DNA of 64,000 bases from Crossaster papposus (Eukaryota > Echinodermata > Asteroidea > Velatida > Solasteridae): contig JBAIAA010000237.1 in the NCBI GenBank assembly GCA_037893245.1, forward strand, positions 868,001-932,000. Direction: 5' to 3'. Below, in pieces: positions 1 through 9,990 of this stretch (positions within the stretch are counted from its first letter, which is position 1; the number at the start of each line of letters is the position of its first letter). The notes beneath the pieces were generated by a model. It was not told where the DNA came from, did no database searches, and saw only the letters and a program-made list of their open reading frames with translations. The translations under genes and the position numbers were made by a program.

Positions 1-560
1 CATCGGAGCAGGCCGCGCAAGATCTCAAGACAAGACCTCAAGGCATATTTTAGAAAGCCCGCAACCGTGCCTAGATCTGCGCTATTGGGCTTTGTCGGAG
101 AAAACCATATGGACATTTCCGTGTGTAAAATCCGACGCTAGTAATAAAGAATAAAATAAAGTATAGTTTATGCGCTGTAATGTTTTTGAGCTATATTCCT
201 GTTGTATAACAGACGACAGAAATAGCGGCCATCGAATCCTTAAAAGCTATCCACGCTACCACTAAATATTCTCATGCCACAGCTTTATTGGAATATCTTT
301 GTTTACAATAATAGAGGGCGCTGTTTTAAAGATGTTCAGCTCAGATGTACTCCAGAAGATTCAATAAACTGAATTACCATTTCGATTGGTTGAAAGAATT
401 ACTCCCTCTTGTGGACATTATCTTTTATTGCTCCCCACATTCCCTCCAAGAATCCTGTCTCACTCATCTACACTTCATTAAAGATTCCGGCAGATAACTG
501 GGACTTGATTTTATTTAGGGGTTAGCCCAGACTGACATTAGGCGACCCGGAATCGTTACA
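1..560 (+). repeat. 5' LTR, 3' part (R-U5 side)
   Basis: Position 1 corresponds to 9348 in the 3' LTR and the match runs to the terminal TTACA at 560 (9907). The U3 promoter part lies left of the window. AATAAA-type signals sit around 142-160. Confidence 0.95.
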
Positions 561-563
561 TTT

Positions 564-581
564 TGGTGGCAGCGGCGGGGA
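564..581 (+). other. Primer-binding site, probably tRNA-Leu
   Basis: Three bases after the LTR comes TGGTGGCAGCGG, followed by CGGGGA. The first twelve bases are complementary to the 3' end of a metazoan tRNA-Leu (ending CCGCTGCCACCA, recalled from knowledge); later bases match imperfectly. The tRNA assignment is inferred. Confidence 0.7.
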
Positions 582-609
582 TCTCATTTTTGGTGATAAA
601 ATTGAAAAT

Positions 610-1857
610 ATGGAATACCAAGTATCCGAGATCCAAGACGAATCCACGATGAGTGAGTCAAGAGAAGAAAAAGAGGGATTAGTTGCAATTTCCGATGAAC
701 AAGAAGCAGGGGAAGATAAATTTGTTCAAGTAACAGAAGGCGGAGATGCAAGGTCAAGTTTTTCAACACCGTGTGACCAAGAGCAACTCATACAAGACGG
801 TGAAGCTGTACTTGGAAGACTGATGACAGAAGGAGAGTTACTCAAACGGGAGCTTAACAAGGCCAAGGAGAAAAACAAGACAAAGATTGGGGAAATGTTG
901 GAAAAGCAAGAATCAAGAGAATTGAAGGGAGATGTTAGAATGCGAATCAAGCCGACGACTTATGATGGAACAAGTTCATGGAAAGATTACGTTGTCCAAT
1001 TTGAGATGTTGTCTGAGATGAACGGATGGGATGAGAAGGTGAAGGCTATGTATCTCGCGGCAAATTTAAGGGGTTCAGCGCAGTCCGTACTTGGGGACTT
1101 GGACAGTGACAGACGCCGTGATTACAGTGCATTAGTTGCAGCATTGAGCAATAGATTTGGATCAGAAAACCAACAAGAACTGTTCAGGGTGCGTCTGAAG
1201 AATCGGCAAAGAAAAAGAGAAGAAACCCTACCTGAACTTGCGCAAGTTATAAGGCGACTGACAAGATTGGCGTACCCAACAGCTAAATATGATTTGCAAG
1301 AGACATTGGCCAAAGAGCACTTTATTGATGCTCTTTGTGATACCGAGATAAGATGGCGAGTATTCCAGTCCAAGCCCGACAGCCTCGATGATGCTGTTCG
1401 TATTGCCGTGGAGTTGGAGGCATTTCAAGCGGCTGAGCGACAGCGTGGGTTCTCAAGAAAAACGGCAAGAGTTGTGTCATCGACGGATCAGGATGAGAGT
1501 AGCAAGAAAGGTCAACAGATTGAAAAGAGACTTTCAGAGATGTCCGCTGAAATTTGTTGTATTTCCGAAGCAATTGACAAACTAACAAATGACAGGAACC
1601 CAAGAGCTGTTTTCCAAAACAAGATGCAAGAGACAAGTTTCAAGGACCGTAATCGACAGTACGGCAGACAGCCACATCATATAGATAGAAGACAAGCTCC
1701 AATTTGTTGGAATTGTGGTCAAGCGGGATACATTGCACGCGAGTGTTTGGAACAAAAGCAGAACAGTTCACGTAACATGCGACCGGGAAACGGACAGCAG
1801 CCGAACCTATGGTCCGAGCCTCGGCTGAGAAATCAAGAAACAAGGGACCAACAATAG
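610..1857 (+). CDS. gag: Gag-like capsid/nucleocapsid protein of the gypsy element
   Basis: This is a 415-aa ORF starting 50 bp after the LTR. The N-terminal third is acidic and glutamine-rich. The middle (about residues 115-275) has the helical retrotransposon-Gag character, with motifs such as YDGTSSWKDY and LRGSAQSVL. A C-terminal zinc knuckle sits near residue 370. The knuckle reads C-x2-C-x4-Y-x4-C: the usual histidine of the CCHC motif is tyrosine (TAC instead of CAC). Gag binds and packages element RNA in cytoplasmic particles. It ends at TAG 1855-1857 after a ribosomal frameshift signal that gives access to pol. Confidence 0.9.
   Translation: MEYQVSEIQDESTMSESREEKEGLVAISDEQEAGEDKFVQVTEGGDARSSFSTPCDQEQLIQDGEAVLGRLMTEGELLKRELNKAKEKNKTKIGEMLEKQESRELKGDVRMRIKPTTYDGTSSWKDYVVQFEMLSEMNGWDEKVKAMYLAANLRGSAQSVLGDLDSDRRRDYSALVAALSNRFGSENQQELFRVRLKNRQRKREETLPELAQVIRRLTRLAYPTAKYDLQETLAKEHFIDALCDTEIRWRVFQSKPDSLDDAVRIAVELEAFQAAERQRGFSRKTARVVSSTDQDESSKKGQQIEKRLSEMSAEICCISEAIDKLTNDRNPRAVFQNKMQETSFKDRNRQYGRQPHHIDRRQAPICWNCGQAGYIARECLEQKQNSSRNMRPGNGQQPNLWSEPRLRNQETRDQQ
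1785..1850 (+). promoter_or_regulatory. Programmed -1 ribosomal frameshift signal (slippery heptamer plus H-type pseudoknot)
   Basis: The heptamer GGGAAAC at 1785-1791 lies in the gag frame as G GGA AAC, a canonical -1 slippery site. After a 6-nt spacer, CAGCCGA (1798-1804) pairs perfectly with TCGGCTG (1821-1827). Loop bases TGGTCC (1810-1815) pair with GGACCA (1845-1850), which makes an H-type pseudoknot with 7-bp and 6-bp stems. The pol frame is open from 1776, so the gag/pol overlap contains the whole signal. Pairings and frames are read directly; function is inferred from the known architecture of such signals. Confidence 0.8.
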
Positions 1858-4800
1858 AGACAAGTGTTTCACCAGGAAATGATGTAGGTACACAAGGCAT
1901 GGAAGTGATTGCGCAAGTGCATGGTTTACAAGTACATTTTCTGGTAGATACAGGTGCAAGTTTGACAATTTTGCGTCCAGATATTTATTACAAGATTGCA
2001 CAGATTTCAAGACCAATACTGAATTCAACTGAAGTAAACGTGGCCATGGCTGATGGTGAACTCACTCCTTGTCTGGGATGGGGAAAATTGGAAATCAAAA
2101 TTAGTGGCACTGTGAAGAGCATAGTGCATGATGTTTATTTGGCAAACATTGAACCCGAAGGAATTTTGGGTTATGATTTTCTTCAGAGACATAACTGTTC
2201 ATTAGATCTTGGAAGAGGTGAAATGCGAGTTGGTCACAGACAAGTTAAATGCTGTGTTTATACGTCATCAGCAGTTCCGACGTGCAGTAGAGTGACAGCA
2301 GACAAGACCGTGACAATTGCACCAGGAGGAGAGGCATTAATACCTGGCAAGTTGCAACAGAAAGACAGAAACTTCAAGTGTGGTGTTGTTGAACCAGAAT
2401 CAAGATTTTCAAGAAATCACAATGTGCTAATAGCCAAGACTTTGGTTAATATTCAGCAAGAATTAATACCAGTGAGAGTATTTAACCTCAAAGATGAACC
2501 AGTAACTGTTTACAAGGGCGCATGCATTGCCATATGTGAGTCGGTTGACAGTAACTGTATCGTTCAAGATCAAGATAAACGGCGGGTAGCTGTTTTGAAA
2601 GAGCACCATACTCAAGAGAATGATGGTGAGATTCCAGATCATTTGGTCAAACTATACAGGACAAGTTGTGAACATCTGAACAAAGATCAACAAACTCAAT
2701 TCTCAAGAATGCTGAGAACCTACCAAGATGTTTTTGCAAGAGATTCAGACGATCTTGGCAGAACATCGGCAGTTGGACATGAAATTGAAACGGGATCAAC
2801 GAAGCCGATCCGACAACCACCGAGACGGCTACCAATTCATCAACGACAAGACGCAAGAGAAGAAATTGACAAGATGCTTAAGCGGGGGGTCATAGAACCA
2901 TCGTCTAGTCCATGGGCTTCGCCCATTGTTTTAGTAAAGAAGAAAGATGGGTCCACAAGATTTTGTGTAGACTACCGAAAGATCAACACTGCTACAATCA
3001 AGGATTCGTACCCTTTACCAAGAATTGACGACACATTAGATACGTTGTCAGGGTCCAAGTGGTTTTCCACTTTAGACTTAGCAAGTGGGTACTGGCAAGT
3101 GGAGATGGCAGACAAGGACAAACAGAAGACGGCATTTGTTACCAACCAAGGACTTTATGAATTCAAGGTGATGCCATTTGGGTTGTGCAATGCACCTGCA
3201 ACCTTTGAACGGCTCATGGAAAGAGTTTTATCGGGTTTGCAGTGGCAAACATGTTTGGTGTATATTGACGACATCATCGTGTACGGAGACAGTTTTGAAC
3301 TGTCTATGCAGAGATTACAGGAAGTGCTGACAAGAATCAGAAGGGCAGGGCTAAAATTAAGTCCGAAGAAGTGCCACATTTTCCAGAGGTGTGTCAACTT
3401 TCTAGGTCACGTGGTGTCGGAGGAAGGAATACAGACAGATCCGGTTAAGACGGAAAGTGTCAGAAAATGGCCAACACCAAGAACAGTGACGGACGTTCGT
3501 AGCTTTCTCGGGCTGTGTTCATACTATAGGAGATTTGTCAGAGGATTTGCAGAGATAGCAAGACCATTACATCGACTGACTGAAAAGATGCACAATTTCG
3601 CATGGAGTCAAGAGTGTGACTGTGCATTCAAGAAGCTAAAGAGAGCACTAGTTTCGGCACCGATCTTAGGCTATCCTTCAAGTGATGATACATTCATTTT
3701 GGACACGGACGCAAGTAACCAAGGTATAGGAGCGGTCTTGTCGCAGGTACAAAACGGTCAAGAACAAGTCATCGCTTATTTCAGCAGAGCGTTGACGAAA
3801 GCCGAGAGGAACTATTGTGTAACAAGGAAGGAGTTACTGGCTGTTGTCGCATCGACAAAACATTTCCACCATTACTTGTACGGCAAGAAGTTTCTCATCC
3901 GCACAGATCACGGCGCTTTGCGTTGGCTGATGAATTTCAAAAGTCCCGAAGGCCAAATTGCAAGATGGTTAGAGGTAATGAGCACGTATGAGATTGAAAT
4001 TCAACATCGACCTGGCAAACAACATGGGAATGCAGATGGTTTATCAAGGAGACCATGTGATGAGTGCCACCAGTGTGACAGAATAGAAAAGAATGAAGGA
4101 GACGCACAGATCATCAAGCACAGTTTAAGACAGCCACGTCAGCATCGAACTGATGAAAGCAGAGTTAAGGAAACAGGTCCAAGCTCAAGTAATCCACATT
4201 GTGGAACAGTCACAAGAAAATCAAGCAAAACACTAAGTGGAGAAGACGTCCCTGATGAACCAATGGAGGATGAACTAGTAACAAGACAGGAAATCCGAGA
4301 AGAACAGAGAAAAGATAAAAGCGTTGGCAAGATACTCCAATGGAAAGAAACTTTCAAAGTCCGACCTGAGTGGTCTGATATTTCCCTTGAGTGTGCAGAA
4401 GTAAAGAGTTACTGGTCACAATGGGATCGATTAGAGCTCCGGGAAGATGTTCTATGTCGACGATGGGAAACACCGGCAGGCGATCGAGTGACGTGGCAAA
4501 TTGTTCTTCCGAAAAGTTTGAGAAGAAAACTAGTGACAAGACTACATAGTGACAAGACGTGTGGTCACCTCGGGCAAAACAAAACAAGAGGACGAGTAAG
4601 ATGCAGATTTTACTGGAACAAATGGCAACGAGATGTGAACCTCATTTGTTCAACCTGTGACAAATGTGCGTCAAGAAAATCTCCAAACAAGACAAGACGA
4701 AGTCGCATGAAAACCTACAATGTTGGAGTACCCATGGAGAGGGTTGCCATGGACATATTGGGACCGTTACCGCTAACGAATGGAGGTAACAAATACATTT

Positions 4801-5807
4801 TGGTTGTAGGTGACTACTTCACGAAATGGACGGAGGCATACGCATTGCCTAATCAAGAGGCAACTACAATAGCCACTGTTTTCGTAGAACAGTTCATATG
4901 CCGGTACGGAGTGCCAATAGAACTCCATACTGATCAAGGACGGAATTTTGAGTCACAACTTTTTAAGGAAGTTTGTGAGCTCCTTGGCATTGACAAGACA
5001 AGAACTTCAGCGTTACACCCTCAATCAGACGGAATGATTGAACGCGCCAATCGCACACTAGAGAATTTACTAGCTATGTTCATAGATGATGAACAGAAAG
5101 ACTGGGACAAGTGTTTGCCGTATGTAATGATGGCATACAGAACCGCTGTTCATGAGACAACTGGGTGCTCACCCACTGAAATGATGTTAGGAAGAGATGC
5201 AACTCTACCTGCAGATTTACTCATGGAACAACCAAGAACACAAGACCGCCAAGAAAGTCAGACCGAATACGCATCTACCCTCCGAGAACGACTAGAGAAA
5301 GTCCATGACTATGCAAGGGGACACATCAAAATTTCAAGTGACAGACAAAAGCGAAACTATGATCGCAAGGCAAACTGTGGAGGATATCGTGAGGGTGATA
5401 CAGTTTGGTTGTACAGTCCGAAAAGAAAAAAAGGATTTTGTCCCAAGTTTCAACTACCTTGGGATGGGCCCTACGTAGTTACAAGTCGACTAAGTGACGT
5501 TACATATCGAGTCCAGAAAGGTGCAAGAGGGAAACCTCGAGTAGTGCATCACAACAGATTGAAGCAGTACACTGGGGAAAATGCACCGACATGGTACAAG
5601 AACAAGGCAACGTCGCCACAAGGGACAACCCCGGAGATGACAGATCAAAGGGAAGTACCAAGTCAAGACGAACCCGAAGAAGTACCAAGTCAAGACGAAT
5701 TCAAGGAAGTGCCCCGAGAAGAGAAACGGGACGAAATTGGTTACGCAAAGAATCAAGGAACGCGTAGTCGCCGAGAAGTCCGACGACCAGCGAGATATAG
5801 AGATTAG
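1791..5807 (+). CDS. pol: Pol polyprotein: protease, reverse transcriptase, RNase H, integrase
   Basis: The frame opens at 1776 and is entered by -1 frameshifting at 1785-1791; the first in-frame ATG is 1809 (numbering below is from it, 1332 aa). Aspartic protease active site LVDTGAS has D47, with a second conserved block ILGYDFL near 120. Reverse transcriptase has YIDD at 485-488. RNase H starts with DTDAS at 632. Integrase has an N-terminal His/Cys zinc region, then catalytic D982, D1042 and E1078, an exact D,D(35)E spacing. A GPY/F module (WDGPYVV) follows, and no chromodomain is visible. The C-terminal tail is charged and carries the tandem motif EVPSQDE. All catalytic residues checked are present, so the enzyme may be active. 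Gypsy elements of this kind copy RNA to DNA and integrate it. Confidence 0.95.
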   Translation, partial: RTAAEPMVRASAEKSRNKGPTIETSVSPGNDVGTQGMEVIAQVHGLQVHFLVDTGASLTILRPDIYYKIAQISRPILNSTEVNVAMADGELTPCLGWGKLEIKISGTVKSIVHDVYLANIEPEGILGYDFLQRHNCSLDLGRGEMRVGHRQVKCCVYTSSAVPTCSRVTADKTVTIAPGGEALIPGKLQQKDRNFKCGVVEPESRFSRNHNVLIAKTLVNIQQELIPVRVFNLKDEPVTVYKGACIAICESVDSNCIVQDQDKRRVAVLKEHHTQENDGEIPDHLVKLYRTSCEHLNKDQQTQFSRMLRTYQDVFARDSDDLGRTSAVGHEIETGSTKPIRQPPRRLPIHQRQDAREEIDKMLKRGVIEPSSSPWASPIVLVKKKDGSTRFCVDYRKINTATIKDSYPLPRIDDTLDTLSGSKWFSTLDLASGYWQVEMADKDKQKTAFVTNQGLYEFKVMPFGLCNAPATFERLMERVLSGLQWQTCLVYIDDIIVYGDSFELSMQRLQEVLTRIRRAGLKLSPKKCHIFQRCVNFLGHVVSEEGIQTDPVKTESVRKWPTPRTVTDVRSFLGLCSYYRRFVRGFAEIARPLHRLTEKMHNFAWSQECDCAFKKLKRALVSAPILGYPSSDDTFILDTDASNQGIGAVLSQVQNGQEQVIAYFSRALTKAERNYCVTRKELLAVVASTKHFHHYLYGKKFLIRTDHGALRWLMNFKSPEGQIARWLEVMSTYEIEIQHRPGKQHGNADGLSRRPCDECHQCDRIEKNEGDAQIIKHSLRQPRQHRTDESRVKETGPSSSNPHCGTVTRKSSKTLSGEDVPDEPMEDELVTRQEIREEQRKDKSVGKILQWKETFKVRPEWSDISLECAEVKSYWSQWDRLELREDVLCRRWETPAGDRVTWQIVLPKSLRRKLVTRLHSDKTCGHLGQNKTRGRVRCRFYWNKWQRDVNLICSTCDKCASRKSPNKTRRSRMKTYNVGVPMERVAMDILGPLPLTNGGNKYILVVGDYFTKWTEAYALPNQEATTIATVFVEQFICRYGVPIELHTDQGRNFESQLFKEVCELLGIDKTRTSALHPQSDGMIERANRTLENLLAMFIDDEQKDWDKCLPYVMMAYRTAVHETTGCSPTEMMLGRDATLPADLLMEQPRTQDRQESQTEYASTLRERLEKVHDYARGHIKISSDRQKRNYDRKANCGGYREGDTVWLYSPKRKKGFCPKFQLPWDGPYVVTSRLSDVTYRVQKGARGKPRVVHHNRLKQYTGENAPTWYKNKATSPQGTTPEMTDQREVPSQDEPEEVPSQDEFKEVPREEKRDEIGYAKNQGTRSRREVRRPARYRD

Positions 5808-6883
5808 AGCAAGCAAGAAATAAATGGCAAGCTTTATTATGAAGAATTAACCAATAAATTTAAGAATATTCCAGATGAGATATTACGCTGTATTAATGAT
5901 ACAAGAACTTTAAGACGATGCTGACGTACAAGACAAGAATTCAAGAGGAATTCAAGGTGTACAAGTAGTTAGTAGTGGAGGGAACACTACGGAGAATTTA
6001 ATCAAGTTATTGCAAGGGATTATGGAGAATACAAGGACAAGGTGAATAAAGTGTAATGCAAGACGTCATGACGCTACAAAGATGATGAACAAGTGACACA
6101 TATTTGGGAGGAATTATTAATTTGATCCCTGGCCAGGAACAAGTTATTCAAAAGCCCAAGAGAATATGAAGCCATTCATCACAGAAAAGCAAATTCATGA
6201 TGTTAAAATACCTAACACCTTTGACCTACGTAGAAGGACCGTAATCAAGTTCTGGACTCTATTGTTGTGCTCGACGTGCGTTATGGGAATGCGCACCGAG
6301 GCAAATAGTGTTTTATAGAGGGCGCCCTCGTTGTTTTGCGGAAGAGCCGCATGGATGTATGTGAGAGGGTCCAGTTTTGCAATAATTTGTCAAGAAACTG
6401 TGATAAACAGTGTGAAAAGTGATTTGAGAAGTTGCTCAAGAATTAATTTTTAAAGAAGAAAACGGTCTACAAGCCAAGAGAAGGCAGTTGACCTCCAAAT
6501 TGCGATCCAAGATGGATTAAAGACGGCAGCGTAATATTCAAGTCTTGTTTCCTTTGTATTTATCAACAATTAATTACAACAGATTTTGACTCGGGACTGG
6601 TGAATAGAGAATTTCCCCAAAGTAAATAAAAAGAACCACGGTTTATTTACATCAAGAGCAGTGTGGCAGATGAAGCCACGCACAAACGGTGACGTCACAC
6701 AATTGGGCGCCAAAATGAAATGTTAAGAAATTTGACAAATTGAGATGCTGCGTGATGACGTAAGCAAATCCCCAGGGTCCGTAATTAATTCATTGCGAAG
6801 TATTGCATCGCGCTATATGCATCATTATCATTCGACAAGAGGCTAGACAGGGACGAGAACAAGCATTCCAGCTGCTCCGCACA
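5808..6883 (+). other. Non-coding stretch after pol
   Basis: No long ORF or recognisable env begins here. The stretch is rich in CAAG/GACAAG-type purine motifs like the preceding pol sequence, so it looks like decayed or untranslated element sequence. Confidence 0.5.
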
Positions 6884-7432
6884 ATGAATTATCAACAATC
6901 AGGATGGGGAAAGCCGGAAATAACCAAGCCACTAGAATGCTCGAAGTGCAAGGAAACTTTCCCCTCAGCCAAGTTTGCCTACTACCAACAACACATGCTG
7001 AGAAAACACAAGATGCATCCTAGGGATTGCAGAATGGAAACTAAATCGGCCTCCCGGCAAGCGGCACACCCCACACGAATGAAGTCCAAGGTTGTAAAGA
7101 AAGACGTGAAATCCAAGGTAGTCCAACCAACGCCAGAAGTCAATACATCGACACCAGCACCACCAACACAAGACGTGCGACACGTTCGGGAAGATGCAGA
7201 CAAGAAAGAGCTCGTTGGCCGCATCTTAGAGGAGATGGCCACCATTTCGCTGCCAAGGTTATCACCGATTCCCTCAGTCCTCGCAACACCGTCACCCCCA
7301 TCTTCTCCCTGTAACGCGTCCATAAGTTCCGACGAGGGAGACCGGTTTACACCACCACCCCCAACAAGACAAGTACAAGCCAGGCTGAAACCGGGACCCA
7401 AGGTGACCGAGTGCAACACGGCACATGCCTGA
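6884..7432 (+). CDS. Accessory ORF 3 of the gypsy element: small zinc-finger, proline-rich protein
   Basis: This 182-aa ORF starts at ATG 6884; the frame is open back to 6803 without an earlier ATG. Near its N-terminus is a C2H2-like finger, C-x2-C-x15-H-x4-H (ECSKC ... QQHMLRKH). Lysine-rich and then proline/serine/threonine-rich sequence follows, including a run of four prolines. It sits where env would be, but no signal peptide, fusion motif or transmembrane helix is visible. Its role is unknown; a nucleic-acid-binding accessory protein is a guess from the finger. The next frame (7315-7725) overlaps its end in -1 phase. Confidence 0.55.
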   Translation: MNYQQSGWGKPEITKPLECSKCKETFPSAKFAYYQQHMLRKHKMHPRDCRMETKSASRQAAHPTRMKSKVVKKDVKSKVVQPTPEVNTSTPAPPTQDVRHVREDADKKELVGRILEEMATISLPRLSPIPSVLATPSPPSSPCNASISSDEGDRFTPPPPTRQVQARLKPGPKVTECNTAHA

Positions 7433-7725
7433 CAAGATGCGTACGGTCCGGTCCTCCACAGAGTGCCGCGGGAGCAGAGGTACAGCAGCTGAGGCGTGAA
7501 GCCAGAGATTTGCCTAGACAGCGGGAGTCAGAACTGCAACAGCTGGACCATGGACTGGTCTATCGCCAGGTAGTTGAGTCGGCACATTTTCCTGATGGTC
7601 GGGTGTATTCTGTGCGGTACAACGAATATTTGTTGCCTGCAAACGCAGCGTTCGGCAGACCGCAGTGGCAAGTCGGCTACGCTCGATCTTCGTCGGCTGA
7701 TCAGCTTCAGCAACCGGAACAATGA
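7315..7725 (+). CDS. ORF 4 overlapping ORF 3 in the -1 frame, no ATG
   Basis: The frame is open from 7315 and overlaps ORF 3 by 118 nt. It contains no ATG near its start (only GTG at 7411), so it would have to be reached by frameshifting, splicing or from an ancestral uninterrupted ORF. The product has a basic/glutamine-rich stretch (QQLRREARDL) and a C-terminal part without recognisable domains. I saw no canonical slippery heptamer in the overlap. The likeliest reading is that ORFs 3 and 4 were one ORF split by an indel. Confidence 0.4.
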   Translation, partial: RVHKFRRGRPVYTTTPNKTSTSQAETGTQGDRVQHGTCLTRCVRSGPPQSAAGAEVQQLRREARDLPRQRESELQQLDHGLVYRQVVESAHFPDGRVYSVRYNEYLLPANAAFGRPQWQVGYARSSSADQLQQPEQ

Positions 7726-8615
7726 CATTAACGAGATATGATCACTAACTTTATCACCAATAAAACCAGCATATCACGCAGCAGCAGTCATTCTATGGTA
7801 GGCGATACCCACTATCAATAATTACCTGTAATGATTTTGTTTGTTTGAAAATGTACGTAGGCCTAATGATAATAATTAAAAGCAGTGTGAATTTGTGTTA
7901 TGATGAGTTGAAATTGCATGTTTCACACACACCGTACGCGTACGTTAACGCCATAGATCCTATTCACTGTTGAAATGATAAAAACAATTGTGCATTTCGA
8001 AATACCCGCCAACTTCCAGGTGTTTATTGACTGACCTGGGAGCACGTCATGGTAACCTAATGAATCTTTAGCCTGTGATTGGTTAGTTTTTACCCACAAC
8101 TCCTGGCGAAGAAAGTTTAGTCAGAGCCTTTGTTGTCAATCTGCTCGCGTACCTCAGTATTATACGAGTCTAGGAACCAGAGTCCCAGACTAAGTTGTTG
8201 CACGCGAATGACGATTATAAAACTTGGGGTAATTTATATATTTCGATGATAATTTATGTGGATTTCCGACCAATAGTACTGCTACTGTGCTAGGTCAGGA
8301 GAGACTCTTTGTTTTTATAGTCCTGAAATTGGATCTGATGTTCGGAGTTGAAAGGCCTAAAGTAAGTTTTTCTGTTGTTGAAATTCAAGACGTTACTCGT
8401 CTGCTCGTTAGACGGTGCACTGTATTTTCACAGGAGACCGTTGGCGTTACGTGCTACTGAGTGCTAGTGCTAGATAGAACGCACACGTTTTGACAAAACT
8501 AGATTTGCAATTATAACTAGCAACTTCAAGGAATTGATTGATTTTAACATAGAATGGTTGTGATTAATTGATGTAAATTGTTTTTTTTAAGTTCAGCTCT
8601 CTCTTCTATGCGAAT
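7726..8615 (+). other. Non-coding 3' region of the gypsy element
   Basis: No supported ORF is present. The sequence is AT-rich with scattered AATAAA and leads into the 25-bp tandem repeat and the polypurine tract. Confidence 0.5.
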
Positions 8616-8750
8616 ATTATTGTTGAGGACAAACTTACTGTTTATTGTTGAGGACAAACTTACTGTTTATTGTTGAGGACAAACTTACTGTTTATTGTTG
8701 AGGACAAACTTACTGTTTATTGTTGAGGACAAACTTACTGTTTATTGTTG
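8616..8750 (+). repeat. 25-bp tandem repeat, five units plus a partial
   Basis: The unit, TTTATTGTTG followed by AGGACAAACTTACTG, repeats head to tail at 8616, 8641, 8666, 8691 and 8716, then breaks off after ten bases at 8750. Copies are identical apart from the first bases, so the expansion is recent. It lies inside the retrotransposon about 140 bp before the 3' LTR. Confidence 0.95.
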
Positions 8751-8875
8751 TTTAAACTTTAAGTGAACCTGTGAACATGATTTGAATTTGCTCATAGCAG
8801 TTCGAAGTGGTCCAAGATTAACATTTTTGAATAATTGTTTTTAGCATTTAAATGCGAGGACGCATTTGTTTTTTT

Positions 8876-8889
8876 TAAGCAGGGGGTAG
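8876..8889 (+). other. Polypurine tract
   Basis: The purine-rich sequence AAGCAGGGGGTAG immediately precedes the 3' LTR, where the plus-strand primer is expected. A run of T lies just upstream. Confidence 0.7.
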
Positions 8890-9907
8890 TGTGGCGAAAA
8901 TCGCCAAGACGCTTATTTAATGAGAGTTAACTGAATTATTACTGCCTAGCTTAATAATATCCCAATTCTAGAAACTTTGTTTATAACTAACTCTAGCCTA
9001 GCTGGAATCTTGAAGTTTATTTACATCAGTACATGTAATAACATTTGTTGAATTTTATGCTTTGATCTTCAGCTGTACTTACGCTGACTTCACGTAGTGT
9101 GTTTATCCGCCGTAATTTACTGAATGAACGTATTGCATGCTGTACGTACACGCACGTATACTGTACGTGCGTGCGATACAACTGTGAGCCGCGCCATGTA
9201 CTGTTGTGTTGTTACAAGCTACCGTAGACTGTTGTATTATCTGGCCAATCATCGCTGTTGTATGAGATGCGCGTTTCGCGCACATGTGGAGCGCGTCCGC
9301 ATCGTGCCTATAAATTCCGCTGATTTCTGTTCTGTTGGGTTCTGTTCCATCGGAGCAGGCCGCGCAAGATCTCAAGACAAGACCTCAAGGCATATTTTAG
9401 AAAGCCCGCAACCGTGCCTAGATCTGCGCTATTGGGCTTTGTCGGAGAAAACCATATGGACATTTCCGTGTGTAAAATCCGACGCTAGTAATAAAGAATA
9501 AAATAAAGTATAGTTTATGCGCTGTAATGTTTTTGAGCTATATTCCTGTTGTATAACAGACGACAGAAATAGCGGCCATCGAATCCTTAAAAGCTATCCA
9601 CGCTACCACTAAATATTCTCATGCCACAGCTTTATTGGAATATCTTTGTTTACAATAATAGAGGGCGCTGTTTTAAAGATGTTCAGCTCAGATGTACTCC
9701 AGAAGATTCAATAAACTGAATTACCATTTCGATTGGTTGAAAGAATTACTCCCTCTTGTGGACATTATCTTTTATTGCTCCCCACATTCCCTCCAAGAAT
9801 CCTGTCTCACTCATCTACACTTCATTAAAGATTCCGGCAGATAACTGGGACTTGATTTTATTTAGGGGTTAGCCCAGACTGACATTAGGCGACCCGGAAT
9901 CGTTACA
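8890..9907 (+). repeat. 3' LTR, 1018 bp
   Basis: The LTR begins TGTGGCG after the polypurine tract and ends TTACA, so it has TG...CA ends. A TATA box (TATAAAT) lies at 9309-9315, which places the RNA start near 9340, close to where U3 should give way to R. AATAAA-type signals cluster around 9490-9507. The LTR points towards the MYND gene that starts at 9991. Confidence 0.9.
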
Positions 9908-9990
9908 ATACCTATGTGATGGGCTCTCGACCAATAGGAATGGCTAATAGGTATTTATGAATGATGCTTTACAGGTGACTTGTGGAAACT

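Larger units (their letters stand above)
1..9907 (+). mobile_element. Ty3/gypsy-type LTR retrotransposon, near complete (5' LTR cut by window edge)
   Basis: The element has, in order, a 5' LTR (its last 560 bp are present), a primer-binding site, gag, pol in the -1 frame (protease, reverse transcriptase, RNase H, integrase with GPY/F module), a non-coding and accessory-ORF region, a polypurine tract and a full 3' LTR. The order protease-RT-RNase H-integrase defines Ty3/gypsy. The visible 560 bp of the 5' LTR matches the end of the 3' LTR base for base as far as read, and both large ORFs are open, so the insertion is probably recent. The target-site duplication cannot be checked because the left flank is outside the window. 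Confidence 0.95.

Noticed and set aside
5808-8889. An env gene in the gypsy element
   Set aside because: No signal peptide, transmembrane helix or cleavage motif; the ORFs here are a small zinc-finger protein and an ATG-less frame.
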